Assembly: GCA_002428985.1 (NCBI GenBank)
Contig: DIYL01000026.1
Span: 62,001-126,000, forward strand
From: Anaerolineales bacterium UBA6055
Lineage (GTDB): Bacteria > Chloroflexota > Anaerolineae > Aggregatilineales > Phototrophicaceae
Reading direction: 5' to 3'
Length of the DNA: 64,000 nucleotides
Numbering within the stretch: the stretch's first letter is position 1; every line of letters begins with the position of its first letter. Shown here in pieces: positions 46,181 through 55,557 of the stretch. Below the pieces are notes generated by a model. It was not told where the DNA came from. It made no database searches and was given only the letters and a program-made list of their open reading frames with translations. Position numbers and translations under genes: made by a program.

Positions 46181-46696
46181 TCAGCGAACTGGCAATATCT
46201 CTACAAACGCTACAACTGTGTTACCAAAAAGACTCTTAGATTTTATCATAAGTCGCTCACGATTACGCTCAGCATCATCAAATCGATAAAATGCTGCACC
46301 ATCTTTCTTCCAAATTACAACAAAATCCTGACGTAACCGTGCTGTTAAACTATCCGCCAAGCCAAGATCAACCAGTGCGTCTTCAACAGTCCCCATCGAC
46401 TCACGTCCTAATGTCGTATTGAGGTAGTAAACTCGGCTTGGAATCTCTGGCATAATGTTCGACATACTACTCAACGATACGAGATCGTTATCATAGCTTT
46501 CCACCACATTCGCACGCACCAATTGATTCAACTCAAAATCTGTGATGGCATTCCCAAATAATGACCCATCATAGTTACGATAGCGACCATTCATCAATTC
46601 TTGTACACGGTTCTCCTCCCACTGTACCACAAATGTACTATCTTTCAGAACAAATACACGATTACGTGGGATCGAAATATTCTCTTGGAGGCTCAT
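46181..46696 (-). CDS. Conserved-looking hypothetical protein
   Basis: 171 residues, no signal peptide or membrane helix. N-terminal region ENISIPRNRVFVLKDSTFVV, then VQWEENRVQELMNGRYRNYD reads like a small regulatory or binding domain; the rest is mixed alpha/beta. No family recognised. 38 bp upstream of the GbsR-like gene, same strand, probably one transcript. Confidence 0.6.
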   Translation of the reverse strand: MSLQENISIPRNRVFVLKDSTFVVQWEENRVQELMNGRYRNYDGSLFGNAITDFELNQLVRANVVESYDNDLVSLSSMSNIMPEIPSRVYYLNTTLGRESMGTVEDALVDLGLADSLTARLRQDFVVIWKKDGAAFYRFDDAERNRERLMIKSKSLFGNTVVAFVEILPVR

Positions 46697-46871
46697 ATCA
46701 GCTTACCCATCACATTATTATCATTAGCGAATCTAACTATAGCTTACAACCGTCCAACTAATCACGCAATATCCCACCATATAAGATACTTTATCCTAGG
46801 CATTCTGATAGATATTGTCCCCAACTAATATGTTATCTGGCGTTTAAGGAATGTGGGTGGTAAGATTGATT

Positions 46872-46889
46872 TTGTAGAAAGTTTCACAA
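46872..46889 (+). promoter_or_regulatory. Rex-type operator upstream of rex
   Basis: TTGTAGA-AAGT-TTCACAA matches the TTGTGAA-N4-TTCACAA Rex consensus with a perfect right half and five of seven in the left. Lies 26 bp before the rex start, suggesting autoregulation. Confidence 0.55.
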
Positions 46890-46915
46890 ATCGTTCATAG
46901 GGAATACATGCAAAT

Positions 46916-47551
46916 ATGTCAGCAAAGTCGCCTGATAATATCCCCGATATTGTAATTGGTCGTCTGCCTCTCTATCTTCGGGCACTCACTCGTCTCCAAC
47001 AAGAAGGCAAAGATGTAACATCATCACATGAATTGGGCAAACGGCTTGACATTAGCTCCGCTCAAATTCGTAAAGATCTATCACACTTCGGTGGCTTTGG
47101 GAAACAAGGTACAGGCTACCAAATCGAATTTCTAATTGAGAAATTACAGCAAGTTTTACAAGTAAATACCGAATGGTCAGTCGCAGTTGTGGGTGCAGGC
47201 AATCTTGGTAATGCGATTGCACACTACCGTGGTTTCCACTATCGCGGTTTTCGTATCGCCTGTGTTTTTGATGCAGATCCCAATAAAATTGGAAAGTCTA
47301 TCGGAGATTTTACTGTACAATCCCAAGAGACGATGGCTGAGCAAATTAAAGAACAAAACATCAAAATTGCAATGTTAGCTGTCCCTGCTGAGTATGCCCA
47401 AGAAGTCGCCGATAAACTCATTGAAGCAGGTGTTCGAGCAATTCTGAATTATGCGCCGATAAATATTATCGTGCCGGATAATGTGCAGATCCAATATATT
47501 GACCCCGTAACACATCTGCAACACATGACATATTATCTCAGTCAAGACTAG
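46916..47551 (+). CDS. rex: Redox-sensing transcriptional repressor Rex
   Basis: 211 residues. Winged helix with RLPLYLRALTRLQQEGKDVT, then SSAQIRKDLSHFGGFGKQGTG (DNA-reading helix), and a Rossmann domain with VVGAGNLGNAIAHYRGF. Rex binds DNA when NAD+ is high and leaves when NADH rises. A likely operator lies just upstream, and another Rex-like site covers the atpA promoter at 55374. Confidence 0.95.
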   Translation: MSAKSPDNIPDIVIGRLPLYLRALTRLQQEGKDVTSSHELGKRLDISSAQIRKDLSHFGGFGKQGTGYQIEFLIEKLQQVLQVNTEWSVAVVGAGNLGNAIAHYRGFHYRGFRIACVFDADPNKIGKSIGDFTVQSQETMAEQIKEQNIKIAMLAVPAEYAQEVADKLIEAGVRAILNYAPINIIVPDNVQIQYIDPVTHLQHMTYYLSQD

Positions 47552-47584
47552 CCCATCACACTATGTGAGCATCGGGAACATACC

Positions 47585-48658
47585 ATGAATGTCATCGAAT
47601 GGATGCAACAATTTGCACAAGATGCCCTCAAAAATAACGATCAACAACGGTTACAACTCATAGCTTTTGCACAACATGGCGATATTCTGCGTGAATCACA
47701 ACCAGAAGTCGCCTTCCAAGTGTTCCAATCTGGTCGCGAGCTTGCCGAGCAACTTACAGAGCCATGTTGGATTCTCTTCTTCGCTCACCGTATGGCACAT
47801 GTTTGTATTTTTGAACTGGAAGACCTTGACCGAGCCATGAGTCTTGTCACCCGTGATTATGTGTTATCAACCAAAGACGAATATCTCCATTGTCCTATAA
47901 ATCAATCTATTCGGCTCAACCTTGTAGAAACCTATCTCTATTATGATCCAGTTGGTTACGCAAGTAAAATCAAAGATGTGATAGCATATCTGCGAAAAAC
48001 TGGTTCGAGCGACGAATACACAACATTACAATTGGATGATTTCCTTGCCCAACTCTACCTCAAATTAAATCAACTCGATGAAGCATTAGATTATTCGTTA
48101 AGAACATTAGATGATGGCTATGGGTATCTCACGCTAACCCGCATCTATTGGGAGCGTGGCGAATATGATAAAGCCTTAGATATGTCTATGCTGAGGATGC
48201 AAGCAAGCCGTTTTTCACGTTTTATGTATTCAGACTCACAAGCATGGTGTGCCGCTATGATCTTACGGACACATGGTGACCCTGTCATGGCAAAAACACT
48301 TCACGAACAAGCCATCAGACAAATTGAGAATATAAATTTTGTTCCCAATAGTACATTATTTGATGCTCTCGCAGAATACCACGAAGCCAATAATGACTTC
48401 GAAAAAGCACTCACGGTAAGAGATAATCAATTAGCCAAGCAAAATCAGGTTGCAGGGCCTGAAGAGGTAATTATTGTACGCTTACGGCGTGCCAGATTAT
48501 TGGGTCGCATGGGCGAGCGAGAAAAACTTGAGGCGCAACTAGTAGATATTCGCTCACATCTCAACAAATTTCAGCAACCAGAGCATTATGAAACGATGTT
48601 ACGCCTAATCAAAGAAGGATATTACGCCGACATTGTCTGGAAACAACTTTACAAGTAA
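47585..48658 (+). CDS. TPR-like helical repeat protein
   Basis: 357 residues of helix pairs with TPR-type spacing (AFQVFQSGRELAEQL, LYLKLNQLDEALDYSLRTLD, IYWERGEYDKALDMSM, YHEANNDFEKALTVRDNQLA). No enzymatic or membrane features. It follows rex by about 30 bp on the same strand. Its end overlaps the end of mreB by ten bases. Confidence 0.75.
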   Translation: MNVIEWMQQFAQDALKNNDQQRLQLIAFAQHGDILRESQPEVAFQVFQSGRELAEQLTEPCWILFFAHRMAHVCIFELEDLDRAMSLVTRDYVLSTKDEYLHCPINQSIRLNLVETYLYYDPVGYASKIKDVIAYLRKTGSSDEYTTLQLDDFLAQLYLKLNQLDEALDYSLRTLDDGYGYLTLTRIYWERGEYDKALDMSMLRMQASRFSRFMYSDSQAWCAAMILRTHGDPVMAKTLHEQAIRQIENINFVPNSTLFDALAEYHEANNDFEKALTVRDNQLAKQNQVAGPEEVIIVRLRRARLLGRMGEREKLEAQLVDIRSHLNKFQQPEHYETMLRLIKEGYYADIVWKQLYK

Positions 48659-49665
48659 TTTGTCTGTGCCAAGCGACGCATAATAGCAGGATCGTCTAAT
48701 GCGCGCCCACAACCCACTGCCACAGTAATCAATGGATTATCAGCACGATATACAGGCACACCCGTTTGACGTGTCAAATACTCATCGATTCCACGCAACA
48801 ATGCACCACCACCAGTTAGCACGATCCCGCGATCAATAATATCAGAGGATAACTCCGGAGGTGTATTAGATAAGACAGATTTCGCCACATTAGCAATTTG
48901 AGCTAACGGCTCCGACAAAGCTTCAACCACCTCACCTGTTGTCACACGGACAGTTCGTGGCAAACCCGAGACATTATCACGCCCCTGAATTTCCATAGCC
49001 ATTTCTTCCGGTTGATCAATTGCAGCACCGATCTGAATTTTGATCGATTCTGCTGTTGGTTGTCCAATTGTTAAGTTATATTTTCTACGCACATAACTAA
49101 TGATACCGTCATCAAGACGTAATCCACCGACACGTCCACTCTCTGCCCGCACGATATTATTCATTGTCAATACAGCTGCCTCAGTAATACCACCTCCGAT
49201 ATTGACAACCATATCACCAGCAGGCGTACTCACAGGCAAGCCAGCTCCTAACGCTGATGCCAATGGTTCCCAGATGAGTTGCACATCACGCGCACCTGCC
49301 GCCAAAACAGCTTCGCGAACAGCCCGCTTTTCTACACTTGTTACACCATAAGGAACCGACACCATAACCGATGGTCGAAATAGACGGATACGCCCTGCAA
49401 TTTTACCAAAGAAATATTCAAGCATCGCTTCCGTGACTTCATAATCGGCAATCACCCCATTTTGTAAGGGGCGCATCACATGAATATCCTCATCATCAAC
49501 ACGCCCAAGCATCTCACGCGCAGGTTGACCAAAATCTACAATGCGTTCTTCTTCTGCCATTAATGCAACTAATGACGGCTCTTGTAATACAATTTGTCCA
49601 TTATCATAAATTAGGACATTGATTGTACCTAAATCCACACCTAGCCGTTTTCCAAATATAGCCAT
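48649..49665 (-). CDS. mreB: Rod shape-determining protein MreB
   Basis: 338 residues. Actin-fold motifs: phosphate-1 LGVDLGTINVLIYDNGQIVL, connect, phosphate-2 VVNIGGGITEAAVL and adenosine loop IVLTGGGALLRGIDEYL. Forms membrane-bound filaments guiding cell-wall synthesis. The usual T in DLGT(A/S)N is followed by I here. No mreC or mreD is adjacent. Confidence 0.93.
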   Translation of the reverse strand: MAIFGKRLGVDLGTINVLIYDNGQIVLQEPSLVALMAEEERIVDFGQPAREMLGRVDDEDIHVMRPLQNGVIADYEVTEAMLEYFFGKIAGRIRLFRPSVMVSVPYGVTSVEKRAVREAVLAAGARDVQLIWEPLASALGAGLPVSTPAGDMVVNIGGGITEAAVLTMNNIVRAESGRVGGLRLDDGIISYVRRKYNLTIGQPTAESIKIQIGAAIDQPEEMAMEIQGRDNVSGLPRTVRVTTGEVVEALSEPLAQIANVAKSVLSNTPPELSSDIIDRGIVLTGGGALLRGIDEYLTRQTGVPVYRADNPLITVAVGCGRALDDPAIMRRLAQTNYL

Positions 49666-49748
49666 AGCTTTTCCACCTGTTGCATTGATTAACTACAAAT
49701 TATATTCTACCGGAAAATATACCAGCGAACATACAAAAACTATACAGA

Positions 49749-50432
49749 CTAGTCCTTTTGCTCCCGTTGTCTATCTTTTAGCCGTTGCTTTAATTTTGCT
49801 TTTTTCTCATATAGAGGATCCTCAACTTGCGCCATAATCGACATAAAGATTACAGACCATATCAACAGATAGATTACACTAGCTGATGTGAATAACGTCA
49901 GATTACTCGTTGCTAGCTCCTGCAATACATCCGCTTGAAACAACAGGAAAAACAACGTAATCCCTGTATTAATCAGTCCTAATGCAATTCCTAATATGCG
50001 CGTACGAGGGCGATAATAAGTGACTGCAATCACAATACCTGTTGACCCATAAATTAACACAGATAAGTACGACATACCAAAGACCATATCATAAACCATC
50101 TGGTCAGCAGAGTCTGCAAAATCCCCAAATCCGCCAACTGTTCCGACCACCATGAACACCAACGCTGTATACAACACACCTTGGAATAAAGCGGTATACA
50201 TCATCATCCCACTAAGGATTTCACCAATGACACGTAATACAGGGTTAGTTTGATTTGTCAGAAACTGTATCAGAAAAAGAAGTCCACCGACCCAAAAACC
50301 GACAGCAACAACAAGTAATAAGGCAAATTGTTGTAAAATTTCAAAAGTATAGTTTAGTAAAACCGTACCATAAAACCCAGTAACAGTAACACCTGCACTA
50401 ATCATCCCTAATCGCACAAACAAGTTAACCAT
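49749..50432 (-). CDS. Polytopic membrane protein of unknown function
   Basis: 227 residues with about six hydrophobic helices (first at about 10-30) and a basic C-terminal tail ending in Lys/Arg/Gln-rich repeats (KKAKLKQRLKDRQREQK). No transporter motif recognised. It lies between atpC and mreB on the same strand, but a terminator separates it from atpC. Confidence 0.65.
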   Translation of the reverse strand: MVNLFVRLGMISAGVTVTGFYGTVLLNYTFEILQQFALLLVVAVGFWVGGLLFLIQFLTNQTNPVLRVIGEILSGMMMYTALFQGVLYTALVFMVVGTVGGFGDFADSADQMVYDMVFGMSYLSVLIYGSTGIVIAVTYYRPRTRILGIALGLINTGITLFFLLFQADVLQELATSNLTLFTSASVIYLLIWSVIFMSIMAQVEDPLYEKKAKLKQRLKDRQREQKD

Positions 50433-50456
50433 TCAGCCTTACCCTTCTAATACAAA

Positions 50457-50495
50457 ACAGGTCTGAAAGGTATACAAAACGCCTGACAGACCTGT
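50457..50495 (-). terminator. Terminator of the atp operon
   Basis: ACAGGTCTG and CAGACCTGT, nine-base perfect arms around a 21-base loop, followed on the minus strand by TTTG. It lies about 35 bp beyond the atpC stop. Confidence 0.7.
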
Positions 50496-50531
50496 ATTTT
50501 ATTTAACCTAAAGTCTTACGACTATCGAAGA

Positions 50532-50975
50532 CTATTCATCTTCATCCAAAATACGCAACATTGATCCTGAATTGCGCATCTTGTTACTCACTTTAATCGC
50601 CAACTGAGCACGGCGTAAAGCTAATTGAGCTTCACGATTCTCAGCTTCCGGCACACCTTCTTCTAGCATCTTTTGAGCGCGAGCACGAGCCTCCTGCGCT
50701 TGTTCCAAATCCAGAGCAAATGATGAATCTGCAGTATCTGCTAGAACAACGACTTTATCGGGACGGATATCAACAACACCACCATAGATAGCGAAGCGTT
50801 CTTCCGCATTGCCTTTACGCACAATCAACTCACCAAATGTCATCGTAGTCAGGATTGGAGCGTGATTAGGCAAAACACCCATCTCCCCCTCCGCTGCTGG
50901 TACAATGATCATATCAGCCTCAAGCTCTTCAAAGATTTTCTTTTCTTGTGTCACTAACTCGATGTGAATTGGCAT
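50532..50975 (-). CDS. atpC: ATP synthase F1 epsilon subunit
   Basis: 147 residues. N-terminal beta-sandwich with MIIVPAAEGEMGVLPNHAPI, then LTTMTFGEL, and a C-terminal helical hairpin (AQEARARAQKMLEEGVPEAE, REAQLALRRAQLAIKV). Part of the central rotor stalk. Nine bases after atpD. Confidence 0.95.
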   Translation of the reverse strand: MPIHIELVTQEKKIFEELEADMIIVPAAEGEMGVLPNHAPILTTMTFGELIVRKGNAEERFAIYGGVVDIRPDKVVVLADTADSSFALDLEQAQEARARAQKMLEEGVPEAENREAQLALRRAQLAIKVSNKMRNSGSMLRILDEDE

Positions 50976-50984
50976 CTTGCCCTC

Positions 50985-52388
50985 CTACGAGTTATCGCGT
51001 GATTCGTAACGTTCTAGAACATCCTCAATAGGACCAGCCATATAGAAGTCTTGTTCAGGGATGTGGTCAACTTCACCATCCAGAATCATGCGGAAGCCAC
51101 GTACAGTATCTTTAATTGGGACATAACGACCAGCAGCACCAGTAAACTGTTCAGCAACAAACATTGGTTGGCTAAGGAAGTTTTCCATTTTACGTGCGCG
51201 GGCAACCAGTACTTTATCGTCATCAGACAATTCTTCAACACCCAAAATCGCAATAATATCTTGCAAATCTTTATAGCGTTGGAGTACCTGTTGAACTTCA
51301 CGAGCTGTCGCATAGTGATCTTCACCCACCACATTCGGATCAAGAATGTTACTTGTACTTGCAAGTGGATCCACAGCAGGGAACAAACCACGTGCTGCAA
51401 TTGAGCGTTCCAAAGCGATTGTACTATCCAAGTGCGTGAAAACGGCTACAGGTGCAGGATCAGAGTAGTCATCCGCAGGTACATAGACAGCCTGCATGGA
51501 TGTAATCGAGCCTGTTGTTGTCGATGTAATACGCTCTTGAAGCATACCCATTTCTTCGTTCAAGTTTGGCTGATACCCTACAGCAGAAGGCATACGTCCT
51601 AACAACGCGGATACCTCAGCACCAGCGAGTGAGTAACGGAAGATGTTGTCAATAAAGATCAATACATCTTTACCTTGATCACGGAAGTATTCCGCCATTG
51701 TCAAACCAGACAATGCAACACGCAAACGTACACCAGGGGGTTCGTTCATCTGACCGAATACCATCGCAAGTTTATCGATAACGTTCGCTTCTTCCATTTC
51801 GTAATAGAGATCCGTACCTTCACGTGTACGTTCACCTACACCTGCAAATACTGACAAACCATCATGTTGGGTTGCGATAGAGTTGATCAATTCCTGAATA
51901 GTTACAGTTTTACCAACACCCGCACCACCGAATATACCTGTCTTACCGCCTTTAGTCATTGGCGCAACAAGATCTACAACCTTCATACCAGTTTCGAACA
52001 ATTCGATACTTGGTGATTGGTCTTCAAATGAAGGTGCCAACGCATGAATTGGACGACGTTCCATTTCGGCTGGTACTTCGTCACGATTGTCAACTGCACG
52101 ACCCAAAACGTTGAAAATACGTCCGAGTGTCACATCTCCGACAGGTACAGCAATTGGCTGTCCAGTTGCAAAAGCCGCTGCACCACGTGACAAACCATCA
52201 GTTGTATCCATAGCAACAGTACGAACTGCACTTTCACCAAGATGCAATTCAACTTCTAATACTAAATCATCATCATCTTCACGGGGTACACGTACCGCAT
52301 CAAAAATATCAGGTAGAGTGCCTGCGGGGAATTCAACGTCCACCACATTACCAAGTACCTGTGTTACAGTTCCTTGAATTTCTGCCAT
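50985..52388 (-). CDS. atpD: ATP synthase F1 beta subunit
   Basis: 467 residues from ATG 52388 with AAGGAG at seven bases (the TTG at 52394 lies within that site). Walker A GGAGVGKTVTIQELI, catalytic Glu in VGERTREG, DELSEED-like VEELSDDDKVLV and the Walker B ALSGLTMAEYFRDQGKDVLI, then FIDNIFRYSLAG. Catalytic subunit. Cleanly conserved. Confidence 0.97.
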   Translation of the reverse strand: MAEIQGTVTQVLGNVVDVEFPAGTLPDIFDAVRVPREDDDDLVLEVELHLGESAVRTVAMDTTDGLSRGAAAFATGQPIAVPVGDVTLGRIFNVLGRAVDNRDEVPAEMERRPIHALAPSFEDQSPSIELFETGMKVVDLVAPMTKGGKTGIFGGAGVGKTVTIQELINSIATQHDGLSVFAGVGERTREGTDLYYEMEEANVIDKLAMVFGQMNEPPGVRLRVALSGLTMAEYFRDQGKDVLIFIDNIFRYSLAGAEVSALLGRMPSAVGYQPNLNEEMGMLQERITSTTTGSITSMQAVYVPADDYSDPAPVAVFTHLDSTIALERSIAARGLFPAVDPLASTSNILDPNVVGEDHYATAREVQQVLQRYKDLQDIIAILGVEELSDDDKVLVARARKMENFLSQPMFVAEQFTGAAGRYVPIKDTVRGFRMILDGEVDHIPEQDFYMAGPIEDVLERYESRDNS

Positions 52389-52443
52389 AATCAATCTCCT
52401 TATGGTAAGTCAGGATAAAGTCTCTGTCCTAGACGCTATTATC

Positions 52444-53667
52444 CTAAATCGAATCTTGTAGTTTCTTAAGTTCATCCCAGTCGCCATCACGTGCCAAAGC
52501 AGCTTGTTGCGGCCATGTACCTAGTTTTGGCGATAAGCGCATACCAGCTTTTTCAATTGCAGCGCGCAATTCCGTTTCACTTGAGGCTGCAATCTGCGCA
52601 AAGGTCATAATACCTGCATCAATCAGAGCTTGGGACATCTTTGGACCAATGCCTTCAATCTGTGTTAGGTCATCAGCAGCCGCAGTCGGTTTACTTGGGG
52701 TTGCAGTTGAAGCTGGATATTTGTCATCGAATGCACCCATGATTTCAGCAGCTGCATTATCGATTGATTGCTGTAGCGCGTTTGCACCACCAACAATATC
52801 AAGAATTTCTGCAGTAATCGCTGCTTGACGCGCCTTGTTATATTGCAGTGTCAAGTCGCCAGTCAATTGTGTCGCATTATCGGTTGCATTCTTCATCGCA
52901 GACATCCGCGCAGCATGTTCACTTGCCTGTGCCTCTAACAATGCTTGATACAGTTGCAATTCGGTAAAGCGTGGAACAATTTCGTCAACAACTGCTGCTG
53001 CCGTCGGCTCATATTCGTAGTCTTGAGCACCACCGGAAACCTGCGCGACATCCTTGACATATTCAGACGCAACTTGTTGTGCAATTGTATCAGTTGTTAA
53101 CGGCAACCAACCCAACACTGTCGGACGTTGTGCCAACATGTTCACAAAATCTGTATAAGCGATCAAAACTTCATCAACTTCGCCACTTAAATACGCATCT
53201 ATTGCAATACGAGCAATTGGCGAGATATCTGCAATTGTCGGCTCAGCAGGCATACCCGTGAATTCCGCAATAACGTTCGCACCAATACGAATCATCGAAT
53301 CACGTCCCTTACGCCCAACAGTGACATAAGAAACAGGCTTACCAAATTGGGATGTAAAGCGTTGTGCTACGCGTAAAATATTCGCGTTATATGCACCAGC
53401 TAGCCCTGTGTCAGATGTGATCAATACGACCATCACTTTGTTGACTTCTTCACGTGCTGTCAACAATGGATGTAATGGTGTACCTTGACTAGCTGCTTGA
53501 ATGTTCAGCAAGATTTCCCACGCTTTTTCAGAATAAGCACGACTTGCCATAACACGCGCTTGTGCACGACGAACTCTGGAAGCCGATACAGCTTCCAAAG
53601 CACGTGTAATCTGAGCAATATTCTTTACACTACGGATACGATTTTTGACTTCTATGAGTGTAGCCAT
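52444..53667 (-). CDS. atpG: ATP synthase F1 gamma subunit with extra C-terminal helix-hairpin-helix domain
   Basis: 407 residues, about 110 longer than the normal gamma of about 290. Residues 1-298 are a regular gamma: N-terminal helix EVKNRIRSVKNIAQITRALE, Rossmann-like middle and C-terminal helix NKARQAAITAEILDIVGGAN. After a Thr/Pro/Ala linker, residues about 333-375 form a helix-hairpin-helix unit (LTQIEGIGPKMSQALIDAGI, then TFAQIAASSETELRAAIEKA), followed by a Trp-containing tail. HhH units usually bind DNA or act as protein contacts. The frame is continuous, so this is not an adjacent gene read in error unless a sequencing change fused two. Confidence 0.93.
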   Translation of the reverse strand: MATLIEVKNRIRSVKNIAQITRALEAVSASRVRRAQARVMASRAYSEKAWEILLNIQAASQGTPLHPLLTAREEVNKVMVVLITSDTGLAGAYNANILRVAQRFTSQFGKPVSYVTVGRKGRDSMIRIGANVIAEFTGMPAEPTIADISPIARIAIDAYLSGEVDEVLIAYTDFVNMLAQRPTVLGWLPLTTDTIAQQVASEYVKDVAQVSGGAQDYEYEPTAAAVVDEIVPRFTELQLYQALLEAQASEHAARMSAMKNATDNATQLTGDLTLQYNKARQAAITAEILDIVGGANALQQSIDNAAAEIMGAFDDKYPASTATPSKPTAAADDLTQIEGIGPKMSQALIDAGIMTFAQIAASSETELRAAIEKAGMRLSPKLGTWPQQAALARDGDWDELKKLQDSI

Positions 53668-53696
53668 CTAGTGTCTCCTTTCCTCAATGATGACAA

Positions 53697-55202
53697 CTAG
53701 GACCATGTCTCGTTGAATGTCGTGATCGCTGCCTTCAATTTTTCTTGGATTTGCTCTTTAACTTTGTTGTTCGCATTTTCACGAAGGAAATCGGCAACAT
53801 CCGTGAATTGTGTACGGAAGGAACGCAAGAATCCTTCTTTCCAATCTAGCATACGATCAACTGGAATGTCGTCAAGCAAGCCACTAGTACCTGCATAAGT
53901 GATCGCAACTTGTTCTTCAAGTGACAATGTTTGATATTGTCCTTGCTTAAAGAGTTCGTTCAAGCGCAACCCGCGATCCAACTGTTGTTGTGTAGATTTA
54001 TCAAGGTTTGAACCAAATTGAGCAAATGCTGCCAAATCACGGAATTGAGCCATCTGGAGTTTCAAACCACCAGCAACATCTTTCATAGAGCGTGTCTGAG
54101 CAGAACTACCTACACGGCTAACACTGATACCTGTATTCAAAGCAGGGCGCAAACCGGAGTTGAACAATTCCGCTTCTAGATAAATCTGGCCATCTGTAAT
54201 CGAAATAACATTGGTAGGAACAAACGCAGAAACATCACCAAGCAAGGTTTCAATAACAGGTAATGCGGTCAAACTACCACCACCACGTTCATCGCTCAAT
54301 TGCGCTGCACGTTCGAGCAAACGACTGTGAAGATAGAAAACGTCACCAGGGTACGCTTCACGTCCAGGAGGACGACGCATCAACAAAGATACTTGGCGAT
54401 ACGCATTCGCATGTTTTGACAAATCGTCGTAAATAACAAGCGCATCTTTACCATTTTCCATAAACCATTCACCAATCGCACAACCAGCGAACGGTGCAAG
54501 ATATTGTAGCGCAGCTGCATCAGATGCAGACGCAACAACTAGGGTTGTATAATCCATTGCACCTTCACGTTCCAGTGTTTCACGGATACGTGCGACTTCA
54601 CCACGACGCTTACCAACAGCGACATAGATACAATACATATCTTGTCCCTTTTGGTTAACAATCGCATCGAGTGCAACAGCGGTTTTACCAGTTTGACGGT
54701 CGCCAATAATCAACTCACGTTGACCACGACCAATCGGAATCATCGTATCAATCGCCAAGATACCTGTTTGTACTGGACGATCCACACTACGACGTTCCAT
54801 AACACCTGGCGCGATACGTTCAACGTTGTAATATTCATCAAATTGAACTGGACCACGACCATCAATCGGCTGACCAAGTGCGTTAACAACACGACCGACC
54901 AATCCCATACCAACAGGTACAGATGCGATACGACCGAGTGGACTTACAGTGTTACCTTCTTGGATGTCATCGTACTCACCCATGATGATGACACCGACGT
55001 TACCTTTTTCAAGGTTGAACGCGATACCAGCAACACCATTTTCGAACTGTACTAGCTCGTTATAACGGACATTATCAAGACCGGATACACGGGCGATACC
55101 GTCACCAACCTCAGACACATATCCGACTTCTACAGATTCTAACTGACCAAGATCAAAGTCTTGAATCTGCGACAAAATAGATTCATAAATGTTTTCTGCC
55201 AT
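53697..55202 (-). CDS. atpA: ATP synthase F1 alpha subunit
   Basis: 501 residues. Walker A IGDRQTGKTAVALDAI, the alpha-type GRGQRELI and the Arg-finger region NTGISVSRVGSSAQ, and C-terminal helical domain. First gene of atpA-G-D-C in this window; atpH, atpF, atpE and atpB do not lie upstream, because the next gene is divergent proline dehydrogenase. Confidence 0.97.
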   Translation of the reverse strand: MAENIYESILSQIQDFDLGQLESVEVGYVSEVGDGIARVSGLDNVRYNELVQFENGVAGIAFNLEKGNVGVIIMGEYDDIQEGNTVSPLGRIASVPVGMGLVGRVVNALGQPIDGRGPVQFDEYYNVERIAPGVMERRSVDRPVQTGILAIDTMIPIGRGQRELIIGDRQTGKTAVALDAIVNQKGQDMYCIYVAVGKRRGEVARIRETLEREGAMDYTTLVVASASDAAALQYLAPFAGCAIGEWFMENGKDALVIYDDLSKHANAYRQVSLLMRRPPGREAYPGDVFYLHSRLLERAAQLSDERGGGSLTALPVIETLLGDVSAFVPTNVISITDGQIYLEAELFNSGLRPALNTGISVSRVGSSAQTRSMKDVAGGLKLQMAQFRDLAAFAQFGSNLDKSTQQQLDRGLRLNELFKQGQYQTLSLEEQVAITYAGTSGLLDDIPVDRMLDWKEGFLRSFRTQFTDVADFLRENANNKVKEQIQEKLKAAITTFNETWS

Positions 55203-55351
55203 TTACAGGCTCCTTGCGTGTACTTGTGCAATCAACGAACAAGAAAGTCTCCCGCAGGGGAATTATTTCTACCTTACAAAATATCTGCGCCGAACGCAGT
55301 TCATGCCAAAATATGAGTGAACCTTACATAAAAGTAGCCACAATTCCACGC

Positions 55352-55391
55352 ATTGTAGCTTAACAATTCCTAATTGTCCACATTTTCACAA
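55352..55391 (-). promoter_or_regulatory. atpA promoter overlapped by a Rex-like operator
   Basis: Minus strand TGGACA (55380-55375), 17-bp spacer, TACAAT (55357-55352). The -35 lies inside TTGTGAA-AATG-TGGACAA (55391-55374), which matches the Rex consensus with a perfect left half and five of seven in the right. The start point would give about 145 bp of leader before atpA. Rex is encoded 8 kb away. Confidence 0.5.
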
Positions 55392-55557
55392 AGGGGCTAA
55401 CCTGTGATTTATTTTAGTCAGTGACTATAATGAAAACCAACGCAAAATCTGCCTCAATATGGATATATTTTGCCATCATTATAACAAACTATCAACAGCC
55501 TATTATTTACTGTTATATAGCTACTTTGTCCAGTGCCCATGCGCTAACCAGAAAGCG

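Noticed and set aside
51051..51404. 117-codon + strand frame inside atpD
   Set aside because: Shadow of a strongly conserved gene on the other strand.
55459..55557. N-terminal extension of proline dehydrogenase
   Set aside because: The added 33 residues are Cys/Tyr-rich and unlike the family; ATG 55558 gives the expected length.
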